Below, one piece after another: positions 18,550-27,259 of a stretch of DNA of 64,000 bases. Every line of letters starts with the position of its first letter. Within the stretch, counting starts at the first letter, position 1. Origin of the DNA: Streptomyces phaeolivaceus (lineage in GTDB: Bacteria > Actinomycetota > Actinomycetes > Streptomycetales > Streptomycetaceae). The notes below the pieces were generated by a model. It was not told where the DNA came from and did no database searches. It saw nothing but the letters and a program-made list of their open reading frames with translations. The stretch is taken from NCBI RefSeq assembly GCF_009184865.1, contig NZ_CP045096.1:6510001-6574000 (forward strand), written 5' to 3'. The translations under genes were made by a program, and so were the position numbers.

Positions 18550-20162
18550 GCCCCTTGGCCCAGCCGCCGGTCCACGCCCAGGCCGAGACCCTGGCCCACG
18601 CACTGGCCCAGGGCCCGGCGCGGACCCTGGCCGAGTCCGTCGTCCAGTCCGTCGACTGGCTCGCCGTCGCGCCGCCCACGATCGCCGCGGTCGTCGGCCT
18701 GGCCGTCCTCGTCGCCGACCTGTTCGTGGGCGACACGAAGAAGACCGTCCTCGGCTGGGCGTCCGTCGCGGGCCTCACCGTCTCGCTCCTGGCCCTGCTG
18801 CCGCTCCTGGACGGCGACCGCGCCACCTTCTGCCTGACCGGCGCCCCGGAGGTCTGCAGCTACACCGCCGACCGTTTCACCCTCGTCGTCCAGTTCCTCG
18901 TCCTCGGCGGCGCACTCCTCGCCGCCCTGCTGTCGATGACGGCCCTGAACGACGAGAAGCAGACCCTGCCCGCGGGCGAGTTCTGGTTCCTGCTGCTGTC
19001 GTCCGCGGCCGGCGCCGCCCTGCTGCCCGCCTCCCGCGACCTCGCCACCCTGATCGTCGCCCTGGAGGTCGCCTCCCTGCCCGCCTTCGCCCTCGTCGGC
19101 ATCCGGCTCGGCGACCGGCGGTCCTCCGAAGCGGCCCTGAAGTTCTTCCTGTCGTCCGTCGCCGCGACCGCCGTCAGCCTCCTCGGCATCAGCTTCCTCT
19201 ACGCCACCACCGGCACCCTCTACCTCACCGAGATCGCCGACCGGATCCAGGACGTCGACGGCCAGTTCCACACCCTCACCCAGGCCGGTGTCGTCCTCAC
19301 CCTCATCGGCTTCGCCTTCAAGACGGCCGCCGTCCCGTTCCACTTCTGGGTCCCCGACACCTATGTGGGCGCCCCCCTGCCGGTGGCCGCCTACCTCTCC
19401 GTCGTCGGCAAGGCGGTCGGCTTCTCCGGGCTGATCCTGATCACCGTCGTCGCCCTCCCGTCGTACGCCGACGTCTGGGGCCCCGCCCTCGCCGCGCTGG
19501 CCGCCCTCACCATGACCGTCGGCAACCTCGGCGCCCTGAGACAGCGCTCCACGCGCGCGTACAGCGCGGTCCGGCTGCTCGCCTGGTCCTCCGTCGGCCA
19601 GGCCGGCTACCTCCTCGTACCGATCGCGGCCGCCGCGTACGCCGACGACGCCGCCGACGCCGAGAGGGCCATCGGCGCCACCGTGGCGTACGCCCTGATG
19701 TACGCGGCGGTGAACCTCGGCGCCTTCGCCGTGGCCGCCCTCGTCGGCCGTACGAAGCCCCTGAACCGGCTCGCCGACTACCGGGGCCTGTACGCGTCGC
19801 ACCCCCTCGCCGCCCTGCTCCTGGCCTTCTTCCTGCTCTGCCTCGCCGGACTGCCGCCGGGCGTCATCGGCCTGTTCGCGAAGGTCACCGTCTTCTCGGC
19901 GGCCGTCGGCGCGGGCCTCGGCTGGCTCGCCGTCGTCATGGCCGTCAACGTCGTGATCGCCCTCTTCTACTACCTCCAGTGGACGGCCCTGCTGTTCCGC
20001 GCGCGTGAGGACGCGACCGAGGGCGCAACCGCCGAAGCCCCCGCACCGCACCGCGTGCCCGCGCCCCTCACCGCCGCGCTCGCCCTCACCGGAATCGTCG
20101 GCATCGCCCTCTCCGGCGCACCCCAGCTCGTCCTGCGCTTCGCCGACACCGTCCTCTTCTAG
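18546..20162 (+). CDS. nuoN: NADH-quinone oxidoreductase subunit N, TTG start
   Basis: Third antiporter-like membrane subunit, 538 aa. FKTAAVPFHFWVPDTYVGAP and LLAWSSVGQAGYLLVP are typical. I place the start at TTG 18546: AGGAGG lies 7 bases upstream, it overlaps the nuoM stop (TTGA) as the other genes of the cluster do, and no ATG occurs before the first helix. It is the last gene of the cluster; 160 bases then lead to htpX. Confidence 0.93.
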   Translation: MSPLAQPPVHAQAETLAHALAQGPARTLAESVVQSVDWLAVAPPTIAAVVGLAVLVADLFVGDTKKTVLGWASVAGLTVSLLALLPLLDGDRATFCLTGAPEVCSYTADRFTLVVQFLVLGGALLAALLSMTALNDEKQTLPAGEFWFLLLSSAAGAALLPASRDLATLIVALEVASLPAFALVGIRLGDRRSSEAALKFFLSSVAATAVSLLGISFLYATTGTLYLTEIADRIQDVDGQFHTLTQAGVVLTLIGFAFKTAAVPFHFWVPDTYVGAPLPVAAYLSVVGKAVGFSGLILITVVALPSYADVWGPALAALAALTMTVGNLGALRQRSTRAYSAVRLLAWSSVGQAGYLLVPIAAAAYADDAADAERAIGATVAYALMYAAVNLGAFAVAALVGRTKPLNRLADYRGLYASHPLAALLLAFFLLCLAGLPPGVIGLFAKVTVFSAAVGAGLGWLAVVMAVNVVIALFYYLQWTALLFRAREDATEGATAEAPAPHRVPAPLTAALALTGIVGIALSGAPQLVLRFADTVLF

Positions 20163-20324
20163 ACCGCTCTCCTCACCCGGACGGCCCTCCGGCCGGGCCG
20201 CGCGCACAAGGGAACTAGTACCCCCCGCCTGGCGTTGACCAGTACGGGAGGGTCCACTGAGAAGTGGAGTCAGCAGCGACAGCAGGCAATGGGTTCCCCC
20301 GCCGCACGACTTGGAGGGCGTACC

Positions 20325-21188
20325 GTGCACCGCCGGCACAACGGGCTCAGGACCGCCGTACTCCTCGGGGGACTGTCCGCACTCATCATCGTCATAGGAA
20401 GCCTCTTCGGCCGTACGGGTCTGATCATCGCGGTCGTCGTCGCCCTCGGCACGAACGCGTACGCGTACTGGAACAGCGACAAGCTGGCTCTACGCGCGAT
20501 GCGCGCGCGCCCGGTGAGCGAGTTCGAGGCCCCGGCGCTCTACCGTATGGTCCGCGAGCTCTCCATGCAGGCCCGCCAGCCCATGCCCCGGCTGTACATC
20601 TCCCCGACGGACGCCCCGAACGCCTTCGCGACCGGCCGCAACCCGCGCAACGCGGCCGTGTGCTGCACCGACGGCATCCTCCGCCTGCTCGACGAACGCG
20701 AGCTGCGCGGTGTCATCGGCCATGAGCTGAGCCATGTCCACAACCGCGACATCCTGATCTCGTCGGTCGCGGGCGCCCTCGCCTCCGTGATCATGTTCCT
20801 GGTGAACTTCGCCTGGCTGATCCCCATCGGCCGCTCGGACGACGACGACGGCCCCGGCCTCCTCGGCATGCTGCTGATCATGATCCTGGGCCCGCTCGCC
20901 GCGAGCCTCATCCAGCTCGCGATCAGCCGCTCCCGGGAGTACGAGGCGGACGCCGCCGGCGCCCAGCTCACCGGCGATCCACTTGCGCTCGCCAGTGCCC
21001 TTCGCAAACTGGAAACAGGGACCAAGCAGCTTCCGCTGCCCCCGGAGCCCCGGATCGAGACCGCGAGCCACATGATGATCGCGAACCCCTTCCGGCCGGG
21101 CCGGGGATTCTCCAGAATGTTCTCGACACACCCGCCGATGGCGGAACGCATCGCCCGACTCGAGAAGATGGCAGGTCGCCCCCAGTGA
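20325..21188 (+). CDS. htpX: HtpX family zinc metalloprotease
   Basis: Membrane-anchored M48 protease for quality control of membrane proteins, 287 aa. The zinc motif HELSH is at 133-137 and the third ligand lies in [12 protein letters not shown]. Hydrophobic helices lie at about 12-45 and 145-200. The GTG at 20325 has TTGGAGGGC in front and begins the family sequence [15 protein letters not shown]; a longer frame from 20235 is not needed. It overlaps the next gene by four bases. Confidence 0.92.
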   Translation: MHRRHNGLRTAVLLGGLSALIIVIGSLFGRTGLIIAVVVALGTNAYAYWNSDKLALRAMRARPVSEFEAPALYRMVRELSMQARQPMPRLYISPTDAPNAFATGRNPRNAAVCCTDGILRLLDERELRGVIGHELSHVHNRDILISSVAGALASVIMFLVNFAWLIPIGRSDDDDGPGLLGMLLIMILGPLAASLIQLAISRSREYEADAAGAQLTGDPLALASALRKLETGTKQLPLPPEPRIETASHMMIANPFRPGRGFSRMFSTHPPMAERIARLEKMAGRPQ

Positions 21189-21583
21189 AGACCATTCTGA
21201 ACATCATCTGGCTGATCCTCAGCGGCTTCTGGCTCTTCCTCGGCTACCTGTTCGCAGGATTGCTTCTGTGCATCACGATCATCGGTATCCCGTTCGGAAT
21301 CGCCTCGTTCCGGATCGGCGTCTACGCCCTGTGGCCCTTCGGGTACAGCGCGGTCGAGCGCCGTGACGCGGGCGCGCCGTCCTGCGTGGGCAACATCCTG
21401 TGGCTGCTCCTGGCGGGCTGGTGGCTGGCCCTGACCCATATCTTCACCGGCCTGGTCCTCTGCCTGACGATCATCGGCATCCCCTTCGGCATCGCCAACT
21501 TCAAGCTCGTCCCGGTCTCCCTGATGCCCCTGGGCCGCGAGATCGTCCGCTCGGACCAGCCGTTCGCCCAGCAGCGCTGGTAG
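21185..21583 (+). CDS. YccF domain membrane protein
   Basis: A 132-residue membrane protein with two YccF repeats, recognised by the twice-occurring [10 protein letters not shown] followed by a hydrophobic segment (about residues 35-57 and 97-120). YccF proteins have no firm function. GTG start overlaps htpX (GTGA), so a role linked to membrane quality control is possible but unproven. Confidence 0.85.
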   Translation: MKTILNIIWLILSGFWLFLGYLFAGLLLCITIIGIPFGIASFRIGVYALWPFGYSAVERRDAGAPSCVGNILWLLLAGWWLALTHIFTGLVLCLTIIGIPFGIANFKLVPVSLMPLGREIVRSDQPFAQQRW

Positions 21584-21608
21584 AGCGGCACTCCGGGGGA
21601 GGGGCGGG

Positions 21609-22781
21609 GTGGGGGACACGGAACGGCCGAGATACGTCCTGCTGTCGTACGACGCGGAAGCCGCGTTCCACGGCGAGTACGGCCCCGAGGAGACCTGGGC
21701 CTCCTGCACACACACCGAGAACCTCTTCGGCGACCCGCCCCCGGCACCGCGCGGCGGATACGAACTCCTCGGCTGCGCCCCCGAGGCCGCTCTGCGCACG
21801 GCCCTCACGCGCGCGCGTGCCGACGGTTCCGCACCGCTCGGCCGCCTCGTTCTGGAGATCCTCGACGAGAGCGGCGAGCCCGTCCACGAGTGGCGCCTGG
21901 ACGACGTACGCGTCCTCGGCGACCGCCCGAGCCCGGGCGACCCGGCCCTGCGGGACGCCACGGTCGAGGGCGCCCCGCACCCCGACAACCCGTCCGACCA
22001 CCCGCGCCGCCGCCCCCTGTCCTGGGGCTTCCGGCTCTTCGGCCCCGAGGCCGAACCACGCGGCGCGTGCGAGGACTTGGCGCGCCTCGACGAGGACCCG
22101 CCCGAACGCGACGACGACCCCCCGATACGGCTCCTCGGCTGCGCGCCGCGCGGCGCCCTGCGGGCCGCGCTGGACGCGGGCGAGGAGGACCTGGGGCACG
22201 CCAAACTGCTGCGGGTCGACGCCCATGGACGTACCGTCCAGGCCGCCGTGGAGGGCGAACTCACCGCGTGGATCCCGTCGGGCCGGGGCCCCGGCCTCGT
22301 CGATCTCACCCTCGAACCCTGGTCCGACCGGCCACCGACGGCCGCCGCACAGGTCTGGTCCCTGTGGGACCGGGGCCGCCCCGCGGAACCCAACCTCTGG
22401 GCCGGCTGCGACATGGCGGGTCGCGCCTTCTGGCTCCGCACGACCCGCGCCAACCGCGACACGACCGCGCCCGACGCCCCCGCCGGCACCACCTACCACC
22501 TCGACGGCCGCCACCTCACCGACGCCGAGGCGTTCTTCTGTGCCCTCGGCGAGGCCGTCAACGGCCCCGGCGGCCACTTCGGCAGCCGCCTCGCCGAGGT
22601 CGCCGACGCCCTGCGCGGCGGCTTCGGCGCCACCGCGCCCTTCACCCTGGTCTGGCACGACGCCCCGATCGCCCGCGCCCACCTCGGCCTCTCGCCCCGA
22701 GTCGACACCCGCCCGGAGACCTTCGAGGAAGTGATCGCCTTCCTCACCGCGCACCACATCGACGTACGCCTCGCCCGATGA
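21609..22781 (+). CDS. Barstar-domain protein with internal duplication
   Basis: A 390-residue soluble protein. The last 100 residues match the barstar (ribonuclease inhibitor) fold pattern: TYHLDGRHLTDAEAFFCALG at the beginning, PFTLVWHDAPIARAHLG in the middle and ETFEEVIAFLTAH at the end. The first 250 residues contain two related units, each with LLGCAPxxALRxAL (around 60 and 180) followed by a beta-rich segment, suggesting an internal duplication. Start GTG at 21609. No barnase-like ribonuclease gene is nearby, so the barstar domain may have another partner. It is 26 bases behind the YccF gene. Confidence 0.75.
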   Translation: MGDTERPRYVLLSYDAEAAFHGEYGPEETWASCTHTENLFGDPPPAPRGGYELLGCAPEAALRTALTRARADGSAPLGRLVLEILDESGEPVHEWRLDDVRVLGDRPSPGDPALRDATVEGAPHPDNPSDHPRRRPLSWGFRLFGPEAEPRGACEDLARLDEDPPERDDDPPIRLLGCAPRGALRAALDAGEEDLGHAKLLRVDAHGRTVQAAVEGELTAWIPSGRGPGLVDLTLEPWSDRPPTAAAQVWSLWDRGRPAEPNLWAGCDMAGRAFWLRTTRANRDTTAPDAPAGTTYHLDGRHLTDAEAFFCALGEAVNGPGGHFGSRLAEVADALRGGFGATAPFTLVWHDAPIARAHLGLSPRVDTRPETFEEVIAFLTAHHIDVRLAR

Positions 22782-22791
22782 AGGTCCGGGC

Positions 22792-24051
22792 TCAGCGCCC
22801 CCGCCCCGCCCACCACCGCCGTACGCCGTACGCCGCCGCCCCCACTGCCAGCACGGCGGCGCCCGCGCCCACCGACGACACCGGCAGCGCGCACGCCAGC
22901 ACGGCGCACCCGACGAGCCCGACCGCCGGTACGACCCGTGCGACCGGTGCCGAACTCAGCGTCCAGGCGGACGCGTTGGCGACCGCGTAGTACGTGAGGA
23001 CGCCGAAGGAGGAGAACCCGATCGCGCCCCGGACGTCGACGGTGGCGGCCAGCACGGCGACCACGGCACCGACGGCCAGCTCGGCCCGGTGCGGCACCTG
23101 GAAACGCGGGTGCACGGCGGCCAGGGCCCCCGGCAGATGCCGGTCCCGGGCCATCGCGAGGGTCGTGCGGGAGACGCCCAGGATGAGCGCCAGCAGCGAG
23201 CCGAGCGCGGCCACGGCCGCCCCCACCCGCACCACGGGCACCAGCCCCGGCACCCCGGCCGCCCGCACCGCGTCGGCCAGCGGGGCCGAGGCCCGCGCCA
23301 GGCCGTCGGCGCCCAGCACCGAGAGCACGGCGACCGCCACGGCCGCGTACACGACCAGCGCGATGCCCAGCGCGAGCGGGATCGCGCGCGGGATGGTCCG
23401 CGCCGGATCCCGTACCTCCTCGCCGAGCGTCGCGATCCGCGCGTACCCGGCGAACGCGAAGAACAGCAGCCCGGCCGCCTGGAGCACCCCGCCCACGCCC
23501 CCCGACCCTCCGTTGTCCAGCCGCCCGGCGGCGGCCTCGCCGGACCCGAGACAGACGACCACCACGGCGGCGAGCACCGCCAGCACCACGGCCACGATCG
23601 CCCGCGTCAGCCAGGCGGCCTTCCGCACGCCGCCGTAGTTCACGGCGGTCAGCGCCACCACCGCCGCCACCGCGACGGCGTGCGCCTGCCCCGGCCACAC
23701 GTACGCCCCCACGGTCAGCGCCATCGCCGCGCACGAGGCCGTCTTGCCGACGACGAACGACCAGCCGGCCAGGTACCCCCAGAAGTCCCCGAGCCGCTCC
23801 CGCCCGTACACATAGGTGCCGCCCGACGCCGGATACACGGCCGCCAGCCGCGCCGACGACATCGCGTTGCAGTACGCCACCACGGCGGCGATCCCGAGCC
23901 CGAGCAGCAGCCCCGACCCGGCGGCGCGCGCGGCCGGCCCCGGCGCGGCGAAGATGCCCGCGCCCACCATCGCCCCGAGCCCGACGACCACCGCGTCCCC
24001 GACCCCGAGCGACCGGCGCAGTCCCACCGCACCCGATCCGGCCTGTGTCAT
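22792..24051 (-). CDS. APC family amino acid/polyamine permease
   Basis: A 419-residue transporter with about 12 helices. The first helix GLGAMVGAGIFAAPGPAA is the substrate and sodium/proton-binding segment of the APC superfamily. SARLAAVYPASGGTYVYGRE and FFAFAGYARIATLGEEVRDP are also characteristic. ATG at 24051 is preferred over 24072 because the conserved part begins right after it. Its stop is 10 bases from that of the convergent barstar-domain gene. Substrate not predictable. Confidence 0.88.
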   Translation of the reverse strand: MTQAGSGAVGLRRSLGVGDAVVVGLGAMVGAGIFAAPGPAARAAGSGLLLGLGIAAVVAYCNAMSSARLAAVYPASGGTYVYGRERLGDFWGYLAGWSFVVGKTASCAAMALTVGAYVWPGQAHAVAVAAVVALTAVNYGGVRKAAWLTRAIVAVVLAVLAAVVVVCLGSGEAAAGRLDNGGSGGVGGVLQAAGLLFFAFAGYARIATLGEEVRDPARTIPRAIPLALGIALVVYAAVAVAVLSVLGADGLARASAPLADAVRAAGVPGLVPVVRVGAAVAALGSLLALILGVSRTTLAMARDRHLPGALAAVHPRFQVPHRAELAVGAVVAVLAATVDVRGAIGFSSFGVLTYYAVANASAWTLSSAPVARVVPAVGLVGCAVLACALPVSSVGAGAAVLAVGAAAYGVRRWWAGRGR

Positions 24052-24123
24052 GCGCCGCACCCTACTGACCACCGCAACCGCCGGCCGTCACCGGAACGTC
24101 CACCCCGACAACAAGGCATGAAC

Positions 24124-24172
24124 ACAAGGCACGGCAAGCACGCACGGCAAGCACGCACGGCAAGGCGCGTCA
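24124..24172. repeat. Tandem GCACGGCAA repeats before a GlsB-like gene
   Basis: The motif GGCACGGCAAGCAC and close variants occur three to four times head to tail. The array lies in the region between the divergent permease and GlsB-like genes. Role unknown. Confidence 0.6.
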
Positions 24173-24241
24173 GGGTGTGGTGTGGGGGGAAACACAGCCC
24201 GGGTGCGGCAGAGGTACGGCACGAAAGGGCAGGTTCACGGA

Positions 24242-24508
24242 ATGAGCATCATCGGCTGGATCGTTCTGGGGCTGTTGGCCGGCGCCATCGCCAAGTTCCT
24301 GCTGCCGGGCCGGGACCCGGGCGGCTTCCTCGGCACCACCCTCATCGGCGTCGCGGGCGCCTTCACCGGCGGCTGGATCTCCTCCCGCTGGCTGGACCAC
24401 CCGATCTCCGAGAACTTCTACGACGGCGCCACCTGGGCCGCCGCGATCGGCGGCTCCCTGGTCCTGCTGATCGCCTACCGCATCCTGTTCGGCCACTCCC
24501 GCCGCTGA
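24242..24508 (+). CDS. GlsB/YeaQ/YmgE family membrane protein
   Basis: An 88-residue membrane protein with three hydrophobic segments. It starts SIIGWIVLGLLAGAIAKFLL and has a second Gly-rich segment TTLIGVAGAFTGGW, the transglycosylase-associated (GlsB) family pattern. Family members are often stress-induced; molecular function is not established. ATG at 24242. It stands alone and faces yajQ convergently across a hairpin. Confidence 0.85.
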   Translation: MSIIGWIVLGLLAGAIAKFLLPGRDPGGFLGTTLIGVAGAFTGGWISSRWLDHPISENFYDGATWAAAIGGSLVLLIAYRILFGHSRR

Positions 24509-24517
24509 CCGCGAAGG

Positions 24518-24558
24518 GGGCGGGCCTCCCGGCCGGAACGGAGCCGGGGGACCCGCCC
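24518..24558. terminator. Bidirectional terminator hairpin
   Basis: GGGCGGG pairs with CCCGCCC and, after one mismatch, an inner 8-bp stem follows. It lies exactly between the convergent GlsB-like and yajQ genes. Confidence 0.65.
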
Positions 24559-24579
24559 TCTACCCATGGCTCACCTTGC

Positions 24580-25068
24580 TCACCGGTAGTTGACGAACTG
24601 CACCGCGAAGTCGAAGTCCTGGCCCTTGAGCAGGGCGATCACGGTCTGCAGGTCGTCGCGGCTCTTGGAGCTGACGCGCAGCTCGTCGCCCTGGACCTGG
24701 GCCTTGACGCCCTTGGGACCCTCGTCGCGGATGATCTTCGCCACCTTCTTGGCGTTCTCCTGGGAGATGCCCTCCTCGATCGACGCGAAGAGCTTGTACT
24801 CCTTGCCGGACAGCTGGGGCTCACCCGCGTCCAGCGACTTCAGGGAGATCCCGCGCTTGATCAGCTTGGACTGGAAGACGTCGAGGATGGCCTTCACCCG
24901 GTCCTCGGAGTTCGCCTCCATCAGGATCTTCTCGCCGGACCACGAGATCGAGGCGCCGACGCCCTTGAAGTCGTAGCGCTGCGAGATCTCCTTGGCGGCC
25001 TGGTTGAGGGCGTTGTCGACCTCCTGCCGCTCGACCTTCGAGACGATGTCGAAACTGGAGTCGGCCAT
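24580..25068 (-). CDS. yajQ: YajQ family nucleotide-binding protein
   Basis: A 162-residue YajQ/DUF520 protein of two ferredoxin-like halves. It begins [19 protein letters not shown], the highly conserved family start, which fixes the ATG at 25068, and ends with [12 protein letters not shown]. Some family members bind cyclic di-GMP, others single-stranded nucleic acid; the role here is not known. It is divergent from tRNA-Tyr. Confidence 0.92.
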   Translation of the reverse strand: MADSSFDIVSKVERQEVDNALNQAAKEISQRYDFKGVGASISWSGEKILMEANSEDRVKAILDVFQSKLIKRGISLKSLDAGEPQLSGKEYKLFASIEEGISQENAKKVAKIIRDEGPKGVKAQVQGDELRVSSKSRDDLQTVIALLKGQDFDFAVQFVNYR

Positions 25069-25237
25069 GTCCTGTGGCTCCTTGAAATCGGGGTATCGGG
25101 GGGCGACAAGCCTAGCCACACCAGCACCTCCGGGTACTGATCAATCAGGTGGCGGAGCACCCCCGGGCATCAGGTATCGTTTACGTCGTCGCCACGGAGC
25201 GCCGCCGAAAAGCGGTTCGAAGGACGACAAAATCCCA

Positions 25238-25319
25238 GGCGGTGTGCCCGAGTGGCCAATGGGAGCGGACTGTAAATCCGTCGGCTTAGCCTACCCAGGT
25301 TCGAATCCTGGCGCCGCCA
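25238..25319 (+). tRNA. tRNA-Tyr (GTA), intact, carrying attL
   Basis: Class II tRNA of 82 bases without encoded CCA. The acceptor GGCGGTG pairs with CGCCGCC (25312-25318), discriminator A25319. Anticodon GTA is at 25272-25274 in loop CTGTAAA; a long variable arm follows; the T arm is CCAGG-TTCGAAT-CCTGG. From base 25270 onward the sequence is identical to the element's right end. The integrated element therefore supplies the 3' half and leaves the tRNA functional. Confidence 0.96.
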
Positions 25320-25325
25320 CGTGGA
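25270..25325 (+). repeat. attL, 56-bp core
   Basis: The core begins at the first base of the anticodon loop of tRNA-Tyr, runs to the tRNA end and continues six bases beyond it (CGTGGA). It is identical to 39604-39659. Confidence 0.95.
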
Positions 25326-25326
25326 T

Positions 25327-25370
25327 AAAAGGGCCCGTGACCAGCAGGAATGCTGATCGCGGGCCCTTTT
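25327..25370. terminator. Rho-independent terminator behind tRNA-Tyr
   Basis: AAAAGGGCCCG pairs with CGGGCCCTTTT, extended by a further inner stem and a 6-base loop. The terminal A and T runs make it functional in both directions: for tRNA-Tyr from the left and for the integrase operon from the right. It is supplied by the element. Confidence 0.9.
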
Positions 25371-25477
25371 GCTTTCCAGGGCGCCCGTGGGGCGTTTCAT
25401 GGTGGATTGCCCCACTTTGTCTCACCCTGGATCACGTGTTGACCAGCGCGTGTGGGGCATCTGTGGGGCGCCGTGGG

Positions 25478-26842
25478 TCACTGCCAGCGCTTGAGCGCGT
25501 CGTCGATCCGGGCGTTCGCCATGGCGGTGGCTCCGTCCAGGCACTTCGCGTAGACCTTCAACAGGACTGCCACGGAATGCCCGGCACGCCGGGCGACCTC
25601 CACCGGGTCGACCCCGGAGTTGAGCCACAGCGAGACGCAGGCGTGGCGAAGATCATAGGGCCGCGCTCCGAGCGGTGACGCGTGCTGCTGCGCGGTGAGC
25701 GCCTTCTTCCGCGCCCTCGCCCACACTTCGCCGTACCCGCTCTCCTGCACGAGCCCGCCGCGTGCCGTGCGGAAGAGCCGGCCGTCCGGTGCCACGCCGT
25801 GGGCTTGGACGTGCTCCCGGAGCATGGCGGTGAAGTGCGGCGGGATGGGGACGTGCCGGATCTCGCGCTCCGCCCGCCACTTGAGGCCGCGTTCGTCGTG
25901 GGGTTGCCCGGAGTCGGTCCACCCTCGCCCGACTCGCGGGCGGGAGCCGTCCAGGTGCAGGGTGCCCCAACCGGACAGGGGAAGTTCGCAGTTCTCGTGC
26001 CGGAGCCAGACAGCTTCTGCGGGACGCAGGCCAGCGTGATACAGGCACCCGAAGAACGCTTTCAGGTGCTCGCCACGGGTGCCTTGCTTCTCCACCGCGT
26101 CCAACAGCGTCCGGGCCTGCCGGGGGTTGACGACACAGCCGGGGTCGACCTCTTCGCCGGTCGGCGGGATCACCCACTGAACCTGGGGGAGCGGGTTGTG
26201 GGGGAGCCGCCGGGCCTCCACGGCGTAGCCCAGGGCGTTGTGGAAGACGGCGCGCTTGCGCTTCACCACGGACGCGGCGGCCTTCTTGCCGTCCAGGCGC
26301 TGGGTGAAGGCAGTCAGCACCTTGCGCATGACGATCGGGTCATCCATGGCACTGACGGGCATGGCGTTGCGTTCCACCCACGCCAGGATGCGGACGACTT
26401 CCGCCGGGTGGTCGTCCGTCCAGCGGTTGAAGTTGAAGGCCCAGCTATAGAGGGCGCTGCGTAGCTCCCGCGTGTCGGGCATGCCGCGACGGCTGGTCAC
26501 CAGTGCAGGCGTGGCAGTGGCCAAGGTGTCGGCGAGGCCCGTCCGGGTCTTCGCGGGCGCGGCCGGCCACTTCATCTCGATGTAGTCGCGCGCGTGCTGG
26601 TACCAACTCACGTCGTTTCGCTGCCGGAGCTCCCGGACCGGTACGCCGGTCGCTTCGTCGAACGGCTCCCCGGCGTTGACGGCGGTGAGGAGTTCCGCGC
26701 GTCGACTATCGGCGAGGGTCTTGGTTCCGAACGTCTGAGAGTGCGGGGTGTCGCCTACCTTCCACCGCAGCTCCGCTGAGGTCTGGCCCCGGTCCTTTCG
26801 CTGACGGACGGCCCAGATTCGAACGGTGTACGTGCTTCCCAC
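25478..26842 (-). CDS. int: Tyrosine recombinase (integrase) of the AICE
   Basis: A 454-residue site-specific recombinase integrating the element into tRNA-Tyr. Catalytic residues visible: Arg273 in HAGLRPAEAVWL, Arg399-His400 in YDLRHACVSLWL, His422 in RRAGHSVAVLL and the nucleophile Tyr431 in KVYAKCLDG. The box-II position normally written HxxR reads YDLR, a substitution common in actinobacterial integrases. The N-terminal 160 residues form the arm- and core-binding region. Start GTG at 26842. Its position beside attL, downstream of a small excisionase gene, is normal for AICEs. Confidence 0.95.
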   Translation of the reverse strand: MGSTYTVRIWAVRQRKDRGQTSAELRWKVGDTPHSQTFGTKTLADSRRAELLTAVNAGEPFDEATGVPVRELRQRNDVSWYQHARDYIEMKWPAAPAKTRTGLADTLATATPALVTSRRGMPDTRELRSALYSWAFNFNRWTDDHPAEVVRILAWVERNAMPVSAMDDPIVMRKVLTAFTQRLDGKKAAASVVKRKRAVFHNALGYAVEARRLPHNPLPQVQWVIPPTGEEVDPGCVVNPRQARTLLDAVEKQGTRGEHLKAFFGCLYHAGLRPAEAVWLRHENCELPLSGWGTLHLDGSRPRVGRGWTDSGQPHDERGLKWRAEREIRHVPIPPHFTAMLREHVQAHGVAPDGRLFRTARGGLVQESGYGEVWARARKKALTAQQHASPLGARPYDLRHACVSLWLNSGVDPVEVARRAGHSVAVLLKVYAKCLDGATAMANARIDDALKRWQ

Positions 26843-26913
26843 AGGGGTCCTTTCACTGGAACGGGCCCGCCGTGTGGCGGGCCCGTTGTCGAGCTGTCAT
26901 TGGTCGGTGGCGG

Positions 26914-27102
26914 TCAGCAGGCGGCGCGTTCGAGGTTGTCCCACCACGCGTCGAGGTCGGCGCGGCGGCAACGGATGTGCCCGTTGGGCAGCTTGACGAG
27001 CTTGGGGGCCTTGCCACGGGCGCGCATGCGGTAGAAGGCGGCGCGGCTCATCTCGATCTCTTCGAGGACTTCGGGGAGCTTGAGCATCTTGGGGCGAGCC
27101 AT
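26914..27102 (-). CDS. xis: Excisionase, MerR-type helix-turn-helix
   Basis: A 62-residue basic protein. KLPEVLEEIEMSRAAFYRMR forms the helix-turn-helix and GHIRCRRADLDAWWDNLE the wing, the pattern of excisionase (Xis) proteins encoded beside AICE integrases. ATG at 27102 has GAGGAG 8 bases upstream. A second frame over the same bases (26897-27145) is a shadow. Expected to direct excision together with Int. Confidence 0.88.
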   Translation of the reverse strand: MARPKMLKLPEVLEEIEMSRAAFYRMRARGKAPKLVKLPNGHIRCRRADLDAWWDNLERAAC

Positions 27103-27259
27103 TGTTGCGACTCCTCGTCTTGGCCTTCTGGGGGATCCGCAACATCCGCCACGCCGCAACATTGCTGGTCAGCGGCTTGAATCTGTGGCGGATGCCGTTT
27201 CTGTTGCGGATAGGTGCTGCCGCGCGGCGGGCCCGGCAGCACCTATGGAGTGGGCGGCG

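Noticed and set aside
26897..27145. An alternative 82-codon frame over the excisionase gene
   Set aside because: It has no helix-turn-helix and is Arg/Pro-rich; the frame 26914-27102 has both a HTH and a good ribosome site.
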